A stretch of 41,521 nucleotides of DNA from Lachnoclostridium sp. UBA7215 (GTDB taxonomy: Bacteria > Bacillota > Clostridia > Lachnospirales > Lachnospiraceae), in contig DKUB01000051.1 of the NCBI GenBank assembly GCA_002490465.1, positions 1 through 41,521 on the forward strand. The letters are read 5' to 3'. A program made the translations under genes and the position numbers. The notes under the pieces were generated by a model. It had not been told where the DNA came from. It worked only from the letters and a program-made list of their open reading frames with translations, and made no database searches. This document shows, piece by piece, positions 33,563 through 41,521 of this stretch; the stretch's first letter is position 1, and each line of letters opens with the position of its first letter.

Positions 33563-34222
33563 TTATCCATACAATATTTGGTCATCAAAATTTTTAATAT
33601 ATAAATCCGCTCTGTCCATTAACATGTTTTTATCTGTTTTTGAAGATATATCTTCCACAATCACTGTATCAATCGGTACTTTCTTTGCCGCTATCAGCGT
33701 TTTGTAAGTATCTTCAAAAAGTACCGCTTCTTCTGCCCTGCCTCCTATCTGGCGCAGAGCATACCTGTAATATTCCGGATCAGACTTATCCATTGCCATC
33801 TGGTCACCACACACCAGCGCATCAAACAGCTCCAATACATGGTTATTTCCCATGCACCCCACTGCCAGTTCCGTATTGTTGGCCGTGACAAGGGCTGTCT
33901 TTTTACCACTGCTTTTCAAATAGTAAAGATATTTTGCAGCTCCTTGCTTCAACGGGATTTCTTTCTGATACATATGCCGAATTTCTGTTGTCCATTGACG
34001 AAAAACAGCTTTCCCGGACAACGGAAGCCCGTACCGCAGCGCAATATATTCAGCACTGTCTTTAAGGGGCAGGTTATCGAACTTATTCTGTGCCTCTGCA
34101 TCTATTTCTTTTTGATAGCTTTCAAGAAATGTTTTTAGAAAGCTGTCCCAAAGCCACATAGAATCTGCCAGTGTTCCATCCATATCGAACAAAAAATATT
34201 GTTTGTGCGAAAAATCCACCAT
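33563..34222 (-). CDS. HAD-superfamily hydrolase
   Basis: This 219-aa haloacid-dehalogenase-type phosphatase (subfamily IA layout) has motif 1 FLFDMDGTLADS, motif 2 TALVTANNT, a Lys in MDKSDPEYYRYAL, and motif 4 near EEAVLFEDTYKTLIAAKK. A helical cap lies between motifs 1 and 2. The preferred start is the ATG at 34222, directly behind AGGAG; an ATG at 34249 overlaps the upstream flavodoxin-like gene. It is the last gene of the redox operon and probably a phosphatase for a sugar phosphate or similar metabolite. No substrate is indicated by the neighbours. Confidence 0.9.
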   Translation of the reverse strand: MVDFSHKQYFLFDMDGTLADSMWLWDSFLKTFLESYQKEIDAEAQNKFDNLPLKDSAEYIALRYGLPLSGKAVFRQWTTEIRHMYQKEIPLKQGAAKYLYYLKSSGKKTALVTANNTELAVGCMGNNHVLELFDALVCGDQMAMDKSDPEYYRYALRQIGGRAEEAVLFEDTYKTLIAAKKVPIDTVIVEDISSKTDKNMLMDRADLYIKNFDDQILYG

Positions 34223-34238
34223 ATTCTCCTGCCAATGT

Positions 34239-35012
34239 TTACTTTGCATACCCTAAGTCTTTTACCCACTGGACAATGTCTTCTTCCGCATCCTGCACAA
34301 CATTACGAGAAATGGAGAGTCCGTCTGTGATTACCTCCGCATCCGGTTCCAAATCGGCAATCGTACTGATTGTATTAGAAAACCCGCTTCCTCCGGAAGT
34401 CACAAATGGAACGATAGTCTTACCGGACAAATCATACTGATCCAGGAAGCTGTAAATAATCCTCGGCATATCCGCATACCAGTTGGGATAACCCAGAAAA
34501 ATCGTATTGTACTGCTCAATATTCTCCACTTCTGCAGCAATCTCCGGCATGGCATCATTCCTCTTTTCTTCTGTTGCCACTTCCTCCAATTCCGCATGGT
34601 TCATCGGATACGGCGTTACCGGTTCAATACGGAAAATATCTGCACCCGTATTTTCCTGAATGACATACGCTACATACTGGGTATTTCCCAAAACCTCCCC
34701 ATCGATTACAACTGTACTGTATTCCTCCTCAGCATTCATATTGTCCGGATTTGTAGTTTCCGGCACGGAAAAATAAACAACCAGCGTTTTTCCATCCCCT
34801 GTCTGTTGCCCGGCAGATGCCCCCTCAGAAGATTCCTCTCCTTTCGGTTCCGTATTTTCCTCCGGCTCTTCTTTTTCCTCCGGCTGGGTAGAAACGGCAG
34901 GTTCTGATTTCATATTTCCAGCAGGTTCGTTCTCCTGCTTATTACCGCATGCCACAAGACCTAAAACAAGAAATACACTCAACATCATGATAAAAATTCT
35001 TTTTTTCATCAT
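34239..35012 (-). CDS. Flavodoxin-domain lipoprotein
   Basis: This protein of about 257 aa has a signal segment and lipobox LVAC near residues 18-21, then a long low-complexity Glu/Pro/Ser linker (about 25-75) and a flavodoxin-like domain. The phosphate loop starts at TLVVYFSVPETT, and the later FLGYPNWYADMPRIIYSFL and VPFVTSGGSGFSNT form the flavin-site loops. A flavodoxin tethered outside the membrane suggests an extracytoplasmic flavin electron carrier or reductase. GGAAGG lies 9 bases before the ATG at 35012; an ATG at 35021 is too close to that site. It sits between the aldo/keto reductase and the HAD gene. Confidence 0.85.
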   Translation of the reverse strand: MMKKRIFIMMLSVFLVLGLVACGNKQENEPAGNMKSEPAVSTQPEEKEEPEENTEPKGEESSEGASAGQQTGDGKTLVVYFSVPETTNPDNMNAEEEYSTVVIDGEVLGNTQYVAYVIQENTGADIFRIEPVTPYPMNHAELEEVATEEKRNDAMPEIAAEVENIEQYNTIFLGYPNWYADMPRIIYSFLDQYDLSGKTIVPFVTSGGSGFSNTISTIADLEPDAEVITDGLSISRNVVQDAEEDIVQWVKDLGYAK

Positions 35013-35096
35013 TTTAATCATCCTTCCGATTTTTCTTTATGAAAACCTGCTTAATCTGTTTATAAAATTAAGAGGTATCAACCAATGTTACAGTTT

Positions 35097-35933
35097 TCAA
35101 TACCAGTCATGCTTTTCATCTTTATTCAAAGCGGCGATCTTCTCCATTTCCTCGCTTGAAAGTTCAAAATCAAAAATGGAGATATTCTCACAGATATGCT
35201 TTTCATTACTTGAGCCCGGAATCACTGACACTCCCTTTTGCAGATTCCATCGGAGAACTACCTGCGCGGAGGATTTCCCATATGCCGCTGCAATCCCGCA
35301 AAGTGTTTTATGGTTCAATAGCTTTTCTGTATAACCACGTCCCCCAAGGGGATACCAGCCCTGCATAGCAATACCGAGACTTTGTATATGCTTCACCACA
35401 TTACCATCCTGATAATAGGGATGTATCTCATTTTGTACCAGAGCCGGCTTAATTGTGACCTTCGGCAGAAAAGTGTTGATCTCCCTGATATAATAGCATA
35501 ATACTCCGGCAGACCGAACCTTGCCGTCCTGTATCGCTTTTTCGATTGCCTTGTAAGCCGCCACATCATTGGAAGCCGGATGATGCAGAAGCATCATATC
35601 AATGTAACCAATATCCAGTTTCTCCAAAGCCTCATCTATGGCTCTGCCTGCATAGCCATACTGATTCGGATATAACTTAGTGGTTACAAAAATTTCATCA
35701 CGGGCTATACCTGATTTTCGGATGCCTTCACCGACTTCCCTTTCATTACTATAAAAAGAAGCCGTGTCAATCAACCGATAACCATTTTGAATTGCGGCAC
35801 ACACGGAATCTTCACAAACGCTGCCATGTAAACTATATGTTCCAAGCCCTACCGCCGGCATATCATATCCGCTGCTTAATGTGATAGTCGGAGCCATTCC
35901 ATTTACCCCGCTTTTCAGATCAATACTATGCAT
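35097..35933 (-). CDS. Aldo/keto reductase
   Basis: This 278-aa NADPH-dependent carbonyl reductase has a (beta/alpha)8 barrel. The catalytic tetrad is visible: Asp and Tyr in LIDTASFYSNEREVG, Lys in TTKLYPNQYG, His in MLLHHPASND. The C-terminal cofactor site reads VSVIPGSSNEKHICENI. Start at the ATG at 35933 because GGAGGGAGG lies before it; a longer frame to 36059 would overlap the nitroreductase gene by more than 130 bp. The chosen start overlaps it by 8 bp (coupled translation). It is likely to reduce an aldehyde, ketone or sugar; the substrate is not shown. Confidence 0.92.
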   Translation of the reverse strand: MHSIDLKSGVNGMAPTITLSSGYDMPAVGLGTYSLHGSVCEDSVCAAIQNGYRLIDTASFYSNEREVGEGIRKSGIARDEIFVTTKLYPNQYGYAGRAIDEALEKLDIGYIDMMLLHHPASNDVAAYKAIEKAIQDGKVRSAGVLCYYIREINTFLPKVTIKPALVQNEIHPYYQDGNVVKHIQSLGIAMQGWYPLGGRGYTEKLLNHKTLCGIAAAYGKSSAQVVLRWNLQKGVSVIPGSSNEKHICENISIFDFELSSEEMEKIAALNKDEKHDWY

Positions 35934-36702
35934 GTTTATCCTCCCTCCGCTTTCTGTTTCCGCTCCAAAAACCCTGCTGTTGCAGCATTTCTGTAACCTC
36001 CGGGTAATGGTTATATGGAGGCCGGTAAAAGTCAGCGGCAAGCTGCGACCAGTTACCAACCCGGCTGTTCCACGGGCGTTCTTTCAAATAATTTGCATAA
36101 ATTTCATCATATTCCGCAATCAACGGTTCCAAATCCTGCCCATATTGTTCTTCAAAATAAACCGCTTTTTTCGGAAACCGTGGCTTGATACCGGGGTTTT
36201 CCGCCGGATAGCCGATACATAAACCAATCAGTGGAAGTACATACTTAGGAAGATTTAATTCCCGTACTGCCTCCAAAGCATGAAACCGTATATCCCCGAT
36301 CGGCACTGTTCCAAACCCAAAGGATTCTGCTGCGGCAACGGCAGTTCCAAGGGCAATCCCGACCTCATTAGCACCAACGATCAGATTATCGATCTGCCCT
36401 GCTGCATCCTCAAATGACTGACCATTCTGCCTGCAGGCGATCCATGTACGATAAAAGTCCGCACAAAATACCAGAAAAACCGGAGCCTGCGCTATATGTT
36501 TCTGCCCACCACAAAGCTCGGAAAACTTCTCTCTGCGGGCTTTGTCCTTTATCGCAATCACGGAAACATGCTGGAGATTTACCCAGTTTGGCGCAGCCTG
36601 TACTGCTTTTACAATCTGATCCAGGATTTCTTCCTCTACTGGCCTTTCCTTATATTTGCGGATTGACCGATGGGACAATAATGTGTCCATAACTTCGTTC
36701 AT
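35926..36702 (-). CDS. Nitroreductase family FMN oxidoreductase (NfsA-like)
   Basis: This 258-aa flavoenzyme has an N-terminal SHRSIRKYKERPVEEEIL, the usual FMN-phosphate start of the family; AAPNWVNLQHVSVIAI and ESFGFGTVPIGDIR fill the flavin and dimer contacts, and LIGLCIGYPAE is the conserved C-terminal strand. The length and the extra C-terminal segment (Y-x-x-R-P-W region) fit the NfsA/FRP subgroup. It reduces nitroaromatics, quinones or flavins with NAD(P)H. AGGAGG precedes the ATG. It lies 27 bp after the MATE exporter gene, which points to handling of a toxic aromatic compound (inference). Confidence 0.92.
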   Translation of the reverse strand: MNEVMDTLLSHRSIRKYKERPVEEEILDQIVKAVQAAPNWVNLQHVSVIAIKDKARREKFSELCGGQKHIAQAPVFLVFCADFYRTWIACRQNGQSFEDAAGQIDNLIVGANEVGIALGTAVAAAESFGFGTVPIGDIRFHALEAVRELNLPKYVLPLIGLCIGYPAENPGIKPRFPKKAVYFEEQYGQDLEPLIAEYDEIYANYLKERPWNSRVGNWSQLAADFYRPPYNHYPEVTEMLQQQGFWSGNRKRREDKHA

Positions 36703-36729
36703 CTTTTTTTCCTCCTGATTTAAGTATTG

Positions 36730-38082
36730 TCATTCTGTCAAATTCTGCGCCCATGTATATTTTCGGTAGTACCAGAAAACTACCGGTACTTTGATACATT
36801 CATCAAGGCAGAGAATAAAATATACCACCAAAACCGGCAGATGAAAGTAAAACGCAGCCAGAGAAGCCGCTGGCATTACAATCAGCCATAATACAATCCC
36901 ATCACAGATACAGCCAAACTTTGATTTACCTCCCGCACAGAATATCCCACCGATCACCATGTTGTTGACAGAACCAGCAATGAAATAATAACTGGAAATC
37001 AACAGCATTCCCGAAAGATACGCCGTAGCCGTTTCTGTCAGATTAGAAAAGTGCAGGATCAGCGGACGTAACATCAAAAGAATAAAACATGTAATCACTC
37101 CGATTAAGCCTGCCAGTCCTGTAGAATACTTTGCATATTTCTTTGCCAGTTCAATTTGATTTTTCCCTAACTCATTTCCGACAAGAATCGCTCCTGCTGT
37201 TCCCACACCTTTGGAGACACAGCTTAAAATATTTCTCACTATATTAACAAGAGAATTTGCCGCCACCGCGTCATTCCCCAAATGTCCGATAATGGCGGAA
37301 AATATGGTTACACCGCCGCCCCAAAAAAAGTAGTTACCCACTACGGGCAATGTATAACGGTTAAAATCCTGTCTGATTTTCTGATCTACCGATATAATAT
37401 AAGAAAATTTTATCTTGATACTGTCAGCTTTTCCGGATTCCGCCAACGTCCATACAAGCTGAATCCCCGTAGCCAGAACGGTAGCCACTGCCGCTCCCTG
37501 AATCCCCATAGCCGGAAATCCAAAAAAGCCAAAGATAAACACAGCATTAAAACATAAGTTCAATATCATGGATGAAGAACCAATCACCGTACTTTTTGCT
37601 GTTTTTCCACTGTTCTTCATAATACAGAGATACATTTGTGACAATCCCAGCGGTACATAAGAAATCCCGGCGATTCTAAGATATCTGGCTCCACGGCTTA
37701 CCAATGCCGTTTCATTTGTCAGCAGGGACATAAGCCATTCCGGGAAAAACAGGGTACATACCAGAAAAACAACTGTTACGACTGCCATGTACCGTATCGC
37801 AAGAGCAAGTATCCTCTCGACCGTATCATGTTCTCCTTTCCCCCAATACTGCGCTGCCAGCATGGTTATACCCTGTATCAGAACTGTTACACAGAGATTA
37901 AACACAAATGTCACCTGACCTGCCAGTGACACCGCCGACAATGCCTCCTGTTCCATAAAGCCGAGCATAATGGCATCAGATGCGCTTACCAAAGCAGTCA
38001 TTAAATTCTGAAATGCAATCGGTATGACCATAGCTGCCAGCGTGTGGTAAAATGTCCGCTTTTGTTTCACTGCATCCTCCAT
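36730..38082 (-). CDS. MATE-family efflux transporter
   Basis: This 450-aa membrane protein has about twelve helices, the standard MATE size and layout of two six-helix halves. Recognisable segments are IPIAFQNLMTALVSASDAIM, LAGQVTFVFNLCVTVLIQG in the first half and GTAGAILVGNELGKNQIELA in the second half. It probably exports a cationic drug, dye or metabolite with Na+ or H+. AGGACAGG precedes the ATG. It is placed between the papain-like gene and the nitroreductase in the same transcript. Confidence 0.93.
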   Translation of the reverse strand: MEDAVKQKRTFYHTLAAMVIPIAFQNLMTALVSASDAIMLGFMEQEALSAVSLAGQVTFVFNLCVTVLIQGITMLAAQYWGKGEHDTVERILALAIRYMAVVTVVFLVCTLFFPEWLMSLLTNETALVSRGARYLRIAGISYVPLGLSQMYLCIMKNSGKTAKSTVIGSSSMILNLCFNAVFIFGFFGFPAMGIQGAAVATVLATGIQLVWTLAESGKADSIKIKFSYIISVDQKIRQDFNRYTLPVVGNYFFWGGGVTIFSAIIGHLGNDAVAANSLVNIVRNILSCVSKGVGTAGAILVGNELGKNQIELAKKYAKYSTGLAGLIGVITCFILLMLRPLILHFSNLTETATAYLSGMLLISSYYFIAGSVNNMVIGGIFCAGGKSKFGCICDGIVLWLIVMPAASLAAFYFHLPVLVVYFILCLDECIKVPVVFWYYRKYTWAQNLTE

Positions 38083-38130
38083 TTTTCCTGTCCTTTCCCA
38101 CCAATTTATCCTAAAGCGAAAGCATACATT

Positions 38131-38790
38131 TCATGCATAAATTCGGATGATCCCGCCTTTTTTCTGATAACCCGTATTCCACAATTCCCTTAGATTCAGC
38201 CAACGGAAATCCCCATAGGTGACTGCTTTCACATAAAATTCATCTTCAAATTTCTCATATCCGGCCAGATTAAACCAGTGCCATTGAATATCTTTAAATA
38301 TTTTGTTTTTATGGTATAAAAGCAGGAACGGAACAAGAATTCCATCATCAATCCTCTCCTTGATCTGTCCTGCCGCTTCCTCCCATAAAACCGTTCCGTG
38401 AAGCCCGTCTGCTTTCAAAGTATCTGCTCCTGAATGTTTCCAATAAGCTGACAAACCGGAAAGATATTGCTCCAACGTATCTATTCCCTGCCAGCTCGGA
38501 TGAAGATACTGTTTCATAATTACGGAAAATGCAAGATAATCTGTTCTATTAGGATTATCTGCCTGGTAGGGATAAAAAGCCTTCATCCCTTTTTGCCTTG
38601 CCAGATAAATACAAAGATCGCAGGCTGTCACTGCTGCACAGCCGCCATCATACATAGACCAATCCTGAAACCAGTCCTGATTCCAGCCCAAAGCATTTCC
38701 AATACGGAAATAATCTAATTCTTTTTTCATACCGTTCATGCAAGGATTCCGGCGGTGAAACCAACATTCGCCGGAATCCGTTAAAATCAT
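38131..38790 (-). CDS. Uncharacterised protein, possibly papain-like
   Basis: This protein is up to 219 aa with no confident family. It may be a papain/C39-like cysteine protein: an early Cys in MYDGGCAAVTACDLCIYLA at the start of a helix, and a later His in WHWFNLAGYE followed by a strand and VKAVTYGDFRWLN, an order seen in papain-fold proteins. No signal peptide is seen. The ATG at 38790 shares a base with the flavodoxin stop (TAATG), suggesting coupling. ATGs at 38739 and 38730 are alternatives. It co-occurs with the flavodoxin and MATE genes; its role is unknown. Confidence 0.65.
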   Translation of the reverse strand: MILTDSGECWFHRRNPCMNGMKKELDYFRIGNALGWNQDWFQDWSMYDGGCAAVTACDLCIYLARQKGMKAFYPYQADNPNRTDYLAFSVIMKQYLHPSWQGIDTLEQYLSGLSAYWKHSGADTLKADGLHGTVLWEEAAGQIKERIDDGILVPFLLLYHKNKIFKDIQWHWFNLAGYEKFEDEFYVKAVTYGDFRWLNLRELWNTGYQKKGGIIRIYA

Positions 38791-39269
38791 TATTTTATTA
38801 CGCCAATCTTTTTTAACCAGTCAGAAAGATTCCCTCTGGCTCCTGATCCGCCATCCTCATAAATATTGATGCTGTCGAGAATTTCCGCATCTTTACAGAT
38901 AGCCCGGATATCAGCAACAGTATGCCCAAGTCCACCACCGCCGTTGGTACAGAACAACGCAATCTTTTTGCCGGACAAATCACTGTCTGCCAAAAAGGAG
39001 GCCATAGGCGGTGCAACCGTATTGAACCAGTTCGGTGTTCCCAACAGGATTGTATCGTAGGAAGCCAGTTCTGCCGGCATTTCCGCCAGTTCCGGACGAT
39101 ACCCGTCTTTGGTTTCCTTCCTTCCCTGACGTTCAGTAGTATCATAATCATCAGAATAAGGAGTGGCAGGCTTAACTTCAAATAATGTACCGCCAGTCAG
39201 CTCCTGAAGCTGCTGGGCAATTCCCTTCGTGTGCCCTGTGTAAGAAAAATATGCAATCAATGTGTTCAT
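38790..39269 (-). CDS. Flavodoxin
   Basis: This 159-aa cytoplasmic flavodoxin is of normal length. The FMN phosphate loop is AYFSYTGHTKGIAQQL; LLGTPNWFNTVAPPMASFL and ALFCTNGGGGLGHTVADI are the other flavin loops. It is a low-potential one-electron carrier that can replace ferredoxin and might feed the nitroreductase or the ATP-dependent reductase further down (inference). AAGGAGA precedes the ATG. It is related to the flavodoxin domain of the lipoprotein at 34239, so the operon holds both a cytoplasmic and an exported flavodoxin. Confidence 0.93.
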   Translation of the reverse strand: MNTLIAYFSYTGHTKGIAQQLQELTGGTLFEVKPATPYSDDYDTTERQGRKETKDGYRPELAEMPAELASYDTILLGTPNWFNTVAPPMASFLADSDLSGKKIALFCTNGGGGLGHTVADIRAICKDAEILDSINIYEDGGSGARGNLSDWLKKIGVIK

Positions 39270-39295
39270 AAAAAATTCTCCTTTCTTGATATACC

Positions 39296-39523
39296 TTAAT
39301 CTTCCTTTTTCATTGCATAAACCAGATAGTCGAGGCAGTCAATCATTTGTTGGCTGACATGGAGCTTATCCAGAAGCAATGCCCTGTGCATGGAAAGAAG
39401 CCTGTACTGCTCCTGCCTTCTGCCGCCCGCATGTAACTGAAAAAACTTTTTAATGGTCTCATCATCACAGCCCGCGTCTTTCAGATTGCGAAGCAGCTTA
39501 TCTTCCTCTGACATCCCATTCAT
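39296..39523 (-). CDS. Small conserved helical protein
   Basis: This 75-aa, charged, all-helical protein has a segment LLRNLKDAGCDDETIKKFFQ followed by RLLSMHRALLLDKLHVSQQMIDCLDYLVY. I recognise the type as a small uncharacterised protein found beside flavodoxin and oxidoreductase genes in gut Clostridia (from memory, not checked). No DNA-binding motif is evident. AGGAGG lies just before the ATG. An insertion sequence ends 23 bp upstream of the start codon, so the native promoter of this gene and the operon behind it has been displaced. Confidence 0.75.
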   Translation of the reverse strand: MNGMSEEDKLLRNLKDAGCDDETIKKFFQLHAGGRRQEQYRLLSMHRALLLDKLHVSQQMIDCLDYLVYAMKKED

Positions 39524-39546
39524 CTGACCACCTCCTCTTTATGTTT

Positions 39547-39561
39547 GTGTAGTCTCGGAAA
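39547..39561 (+). repeat. IS left terminal inverted repeat
   Basis: GTGTAGTCTCGGAAA, exact reverse complement of 41507-41521. Confidence 0.92.
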
Positions 39562-39716
39562 CTCTCAAGCCTTGATTTTCCTTACTTTTTTCGCTTCCAA
39601 AATCTCACTTTCACCTCTGTTTTTCTGTAACATTTACCTCTTTTTGTGCCAGAAGAAATTTATTTTTTCTTCTGTTTTTTCTTAAAAAACAGCTTGACAA
39701 ATCCCTTCAAATGTGC

Positions 39717-39751
39717 GGTCGTTTTCGCTGAAAAAACCAGCGAAAACGACC
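39717..39751. repeat. 14-bp perfect hairpin before the transposase gene
   Basis: A 14-bp stem (39717-39730 with 39738-39751) with loop AAAAAAC sits 57 bp before the transposase ATG. Some IS elements use such a structure to block transcription or translation that enters from outside; that role here is inferred. A TTGACA lies at 39694-39699 without a matching -10. Confidence 0.7.
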
Positions 39752-39807
39752 CTTTGTTTTATAAGTAACTTTCCACTTTCACTTTTAAAACAAAGGAGGA
39801 CACATTT

Positions 39808-41319
39808 ATGTTCAAACCCGATTTATGGCAGAGCCACAACGAGTATAGAACCCTTGTTAATACTTATGGCCGCAGGCTTTCACGCAACAACCCCAGATAT
39901 TCCTTTGATCTTTATGACAGGGAACGCCAAAAACTCCTGAACCTTAACCTGGATCCCCTTTTGGATTACATCCCCGGCTTTTATTCCGAAACCGGCCGTC
40001 CTGCACAAAACCAGGCGCAGATCCTTCGCTCCCTCATCCTTTTTGTCCTGCTTTTCAACAAAACACCCGCTAAGACCAGCCTCACGGCATGGGTAAAGGA
40101 CGTCCTTCCTGGTTCCATTTCCCTTACTGTCCTTGTCGGCTGTACCTGCGCCGGAGAACTCCCGCCGCTTGGCTCGTATTATGACTTCATGAACCGCTTC
40201 TGGCTGGCTTCACGCAATCATTATTCCAGACACTCTCTCCTGCCAAAAGGCAGGAACAGCAAAAAGCCCGACAAAACACTCGGCGATGACGGCAAGCTGG
40301 AAGATGACGAAACTGCCGTTACCTGTAAGGACATCGTATCAGACATCATCGGCGGCCGCCCTGTTTCTGACAATCCCGAAGCCGCCCTGCAAACTCTCTT
40401 TACCCTGCTTGCTGTCCTGCCTTCCGTCCAGCTCGGCCTGATCGATACCAAAAACCTTACTTTATCCGGTGATGGCACAGCCGTTGTTTCCCATGCGTCC
40501 CCTTACGGCAGGCACCTTTCCTCCTGCAGTAAAACCTGCCCGTACCGGGACGGATGCGCCCGCCATTATTCTGACCCGGACGCCGCATGGGGATGGGACA
40601 GTGACAATAAAACATGGTTTTTCGGGCATACCCTGTATATGCTCTGCAGCAGGAACAACAGCCTGAAAATTGAACTTCCGCTTCTGATGAAGTTTACCGG
40701 CGCCAGGCGCCACGACAGTAAAAACTTTCTCTATGCCATTGACGACTTCGGACGGCATCTGTACGGGCTGTCCCCCAAAAATGTCTGCCTTGACTCCGCA
40801 CACGACAACATCCCAGCCTATGAACTTCTGGAACGCTGGGATATCAATGCGCTGATCGACATCAACGGCAGGGCAAAATCATCCCCAAATGCCCCCAAAG
40901 ACATCACTTTTGATAAAACAGGGCATCCCCTCTGCCCTGCCGGGCATAAGATGTGCCCATGGGGCAATGATCCCATAAAGGATGCGCATAAATACCGCTG
41001 TCCGTTAAAATGCGGACGCATAGATTTCTGCCCCCATGCAGAACAGTGTTCTCCCGGAAACTATGGACGCACCGTTTACATAAAGAATCACGGTGACCTC
41101 CGTTTCCATCCCCGCATCCCAAGGGAATCCGAAGAATACAGGAAAATATACAGCGAACGCACAGCCTGTGAACGTGTCAATGACCGTGTCCTTAACGACT
41201 ACTGCCTGCAGCATTTAAAAATACGGGGAAAGGATCATTTCTCGTTTTGGACAATGCTCATAGGAATATGCATTCATCTGGATGCAAGATACAAAGCTGC
41301 CCATCTGTATGCTGCATAA
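39808..41319 (+). CDS. IS transposase (DDE, IS4/IS1182-like)
   Basis: This 503-aa transposase has an RNase-H-like DDE core: first Asp in LSGDGTAVVSH, second in VCLDSAHDN, Glu in the C-terminal ERTACERVNDRV segment. A cysteine-rich insertion (CSKTCPYRDGCARHY, and CPAGHKMC...CPLKCGRIDFC) may bind zinc. The N terminus ending GFYSETGRPAQNQAQILRSL is typical of IS1182-like proteins, so I favour that group but do not fix the family. CAAAGGAGGA lies before the ATG. No frameshift or stop is seen, so it is likely functional. Confidence 0.9.
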   Translation: MFKPDLWQSHNEYRTLVNTYGRRLSRNNPRYSFDLYDRERQKLLNLNLDPLLDYIPGFYSETGRPAQNQAQILRSLILFVLLFNKTPAKTSLTAWVKDVLPGSISLTVLVGCTCAGELPPLGSYYDFMNRFWLASRNHYSRHSLLPKGRNSKKPDKTLGDDGKLEDDETAVTCKDIVSDIIGGRPVSDNPEAALQTLFTLLAVLPSVQLGLIDTKNLTLSGDGTAVVSHASPYGRHLSSCSKTCPYRDGCARHYSDPDAAWGWDSDNKTWFFGHTLYMLCSRNNSLKIELPLLMKFTGARRHDSKNFLYAIDDFGRHLYGLSPKNVCLDSAHDNIPAYELLERWDINALIDINGRAKSSPNAPKDITFDKTGHPLCPAGHKMCPWGNDPIKDAHKYRCPLKCGRIDFCPHAEQCSPGNYGRTVYIKNHGDLRFHPRIPRESEEYRKIYSERTACERVNDRVLNDYCLQHLKIRGKDHFSFWTMLIGICIHLDARYKAAHLYAA

Positions 41320-41506
41320 TCGATGGCAAAAACTGACCCAATAAAATACATTTTTTCTGTTTGTTGAATAATACATTTTTAACAGGCTTAATTGCCATGT
41401 CTTTTTTTCTAACCACTATCCAGAAATAACTCAAAAATAAGCATTTTTTATTCCTCCCTGTCACAGTCATTTATATGGCATAATTTTTTATTATCTTTTC
41501 ATCGAC

Positions 41507-41521
41507 TTTCCGAGACTACAC
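41507..41521 (-). repeat. IS right terminal inverted repeat
   Basis: TTTCCGAGACTACAC, exact complement of the left end. It ends at the window border. Confidence 0.92.

Larger units (their letters stand above)
39547..41521 (+). mobile_element. Complete insertion sequence, 1,975 bp, DDE transposase
   Basis: Terminal inverted repeats of 15 bp are perfect: GTGTAGTCTCGGAAA at 39547-39561 and its complement at 41507-41521. The window ends on the last base of the element, so a target-site duplication cannot be examined. One transposase gene fills most of it. 41320-41521 is non-coding right-end sequence. The left end holds about 260 bp of non-coding sequence with a hairpin. Intact ends and an unbroken transposase suggest a recent, active copy. 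Confidence 0.92.

Noticed and set aside
39535..39580. Hybrid promoter from the IS end (TTGAGA) with CATAAA in the flanking DNA
   Set aside because: Spacer of 19 bases, poor -10, and transcription would start inside the ribosome site, so it is unlikely to drive the operon.
1..41521. CRISPR array, tRNA or rRNA genes, prophage
   Set aside because: No regularly spaced repeats, cloverleaf-like or rRNA-like segments, or phage structural genes were seen on reading both strands.

Overview
The window looks like a chromosomal segment from an anaerobic, low-to-mid GC Gram-positive gut-type bacterium, most likely a Clostridia / Lachnospiraceae relative. Reasons: AGGAGG-type ribosome sites before nearly every gene, Lac-family PTS with a LicR-type regulator, an ATP-dependent Fe-S reductase activase, flavodoxin genes, lipoboxes typical of Firmicutes, and long runs of co-directional, tightly packed genes. 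The species cannot be fixed from the sequence alone. Most genes lie on the minus strand, so operons read from high to low coordinates.

Layout. 1-2961: SpoU-type RNA methyltransferase, Ser/Thr-phosphatase-like metallophosphoesterase and M20 amidohydrolase, ending in a hairpin terminator. 3079-7492: a very large (about 1,166 aa) six-cupredoxin multicopper oxidase with a permuted copper-site order, read with a DUF2935 four-helix-bundle protein. 7731-13399: a complete beta-glucoside PTS operon (LicR-like regulator, EIIA, EIIB, EIIC, 6-phospho-beta-glucosidase) that ends in an HPr paralogue keeping His15 but carrying Asp at position 46. 13633-15258: an AAA ATPase translationally coupled to a small PD-(D/E)XK-like protein, a defence-like pair. 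15675-20448: histidine kinase plus frameshifted response regulator, divergent from a YfcC-type transporter and an opine-dehydrogenase-family gene. 20597-24926: a cupin, an unrecognised helical protein, gene remnants, and an AAA-ATPase-like/PD-(D/E)XK gene whose 3' end is present a second time as a broken copy.

25091-33370 is the most interesting region. One apparent operon, with a good promoter at 33441-33469, holds an alpha/beta hydrolase with Cys in its nucleophile elbow, a 2-hydroxyacyl-CoA-dehydratase/double-cubane-like subunit that has lost its cluster cysteines, a NosR/NapH-like membrane polyferredoxin, a cysteine-rich dehydratase-like subunit, its ATPase activase, a TauE/SafE-like membrane protein and a DUF362 lipoprotein. 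It reads as an ATP-driven low-potential reductase with its own membrane electron carrier and an exported arm. The substrate is unknown.

33563-39523: a redox operon (small helical protein, flavodoxin, papain-like protein, MATE exporter, nitroreductase, aldo/keto reductase, flavodoxin lipoprotein, HAD phosphatase). 39547-41521: a complete insertion sequence with 15-bp perfect terminal inverted repeats. Its left end lies 23 bp upstream of the first start codon of the redox operon, and its right end is the last base of the window.

No rRNA, tRNA, CRISPR array or recognisable riboswitch was seen.
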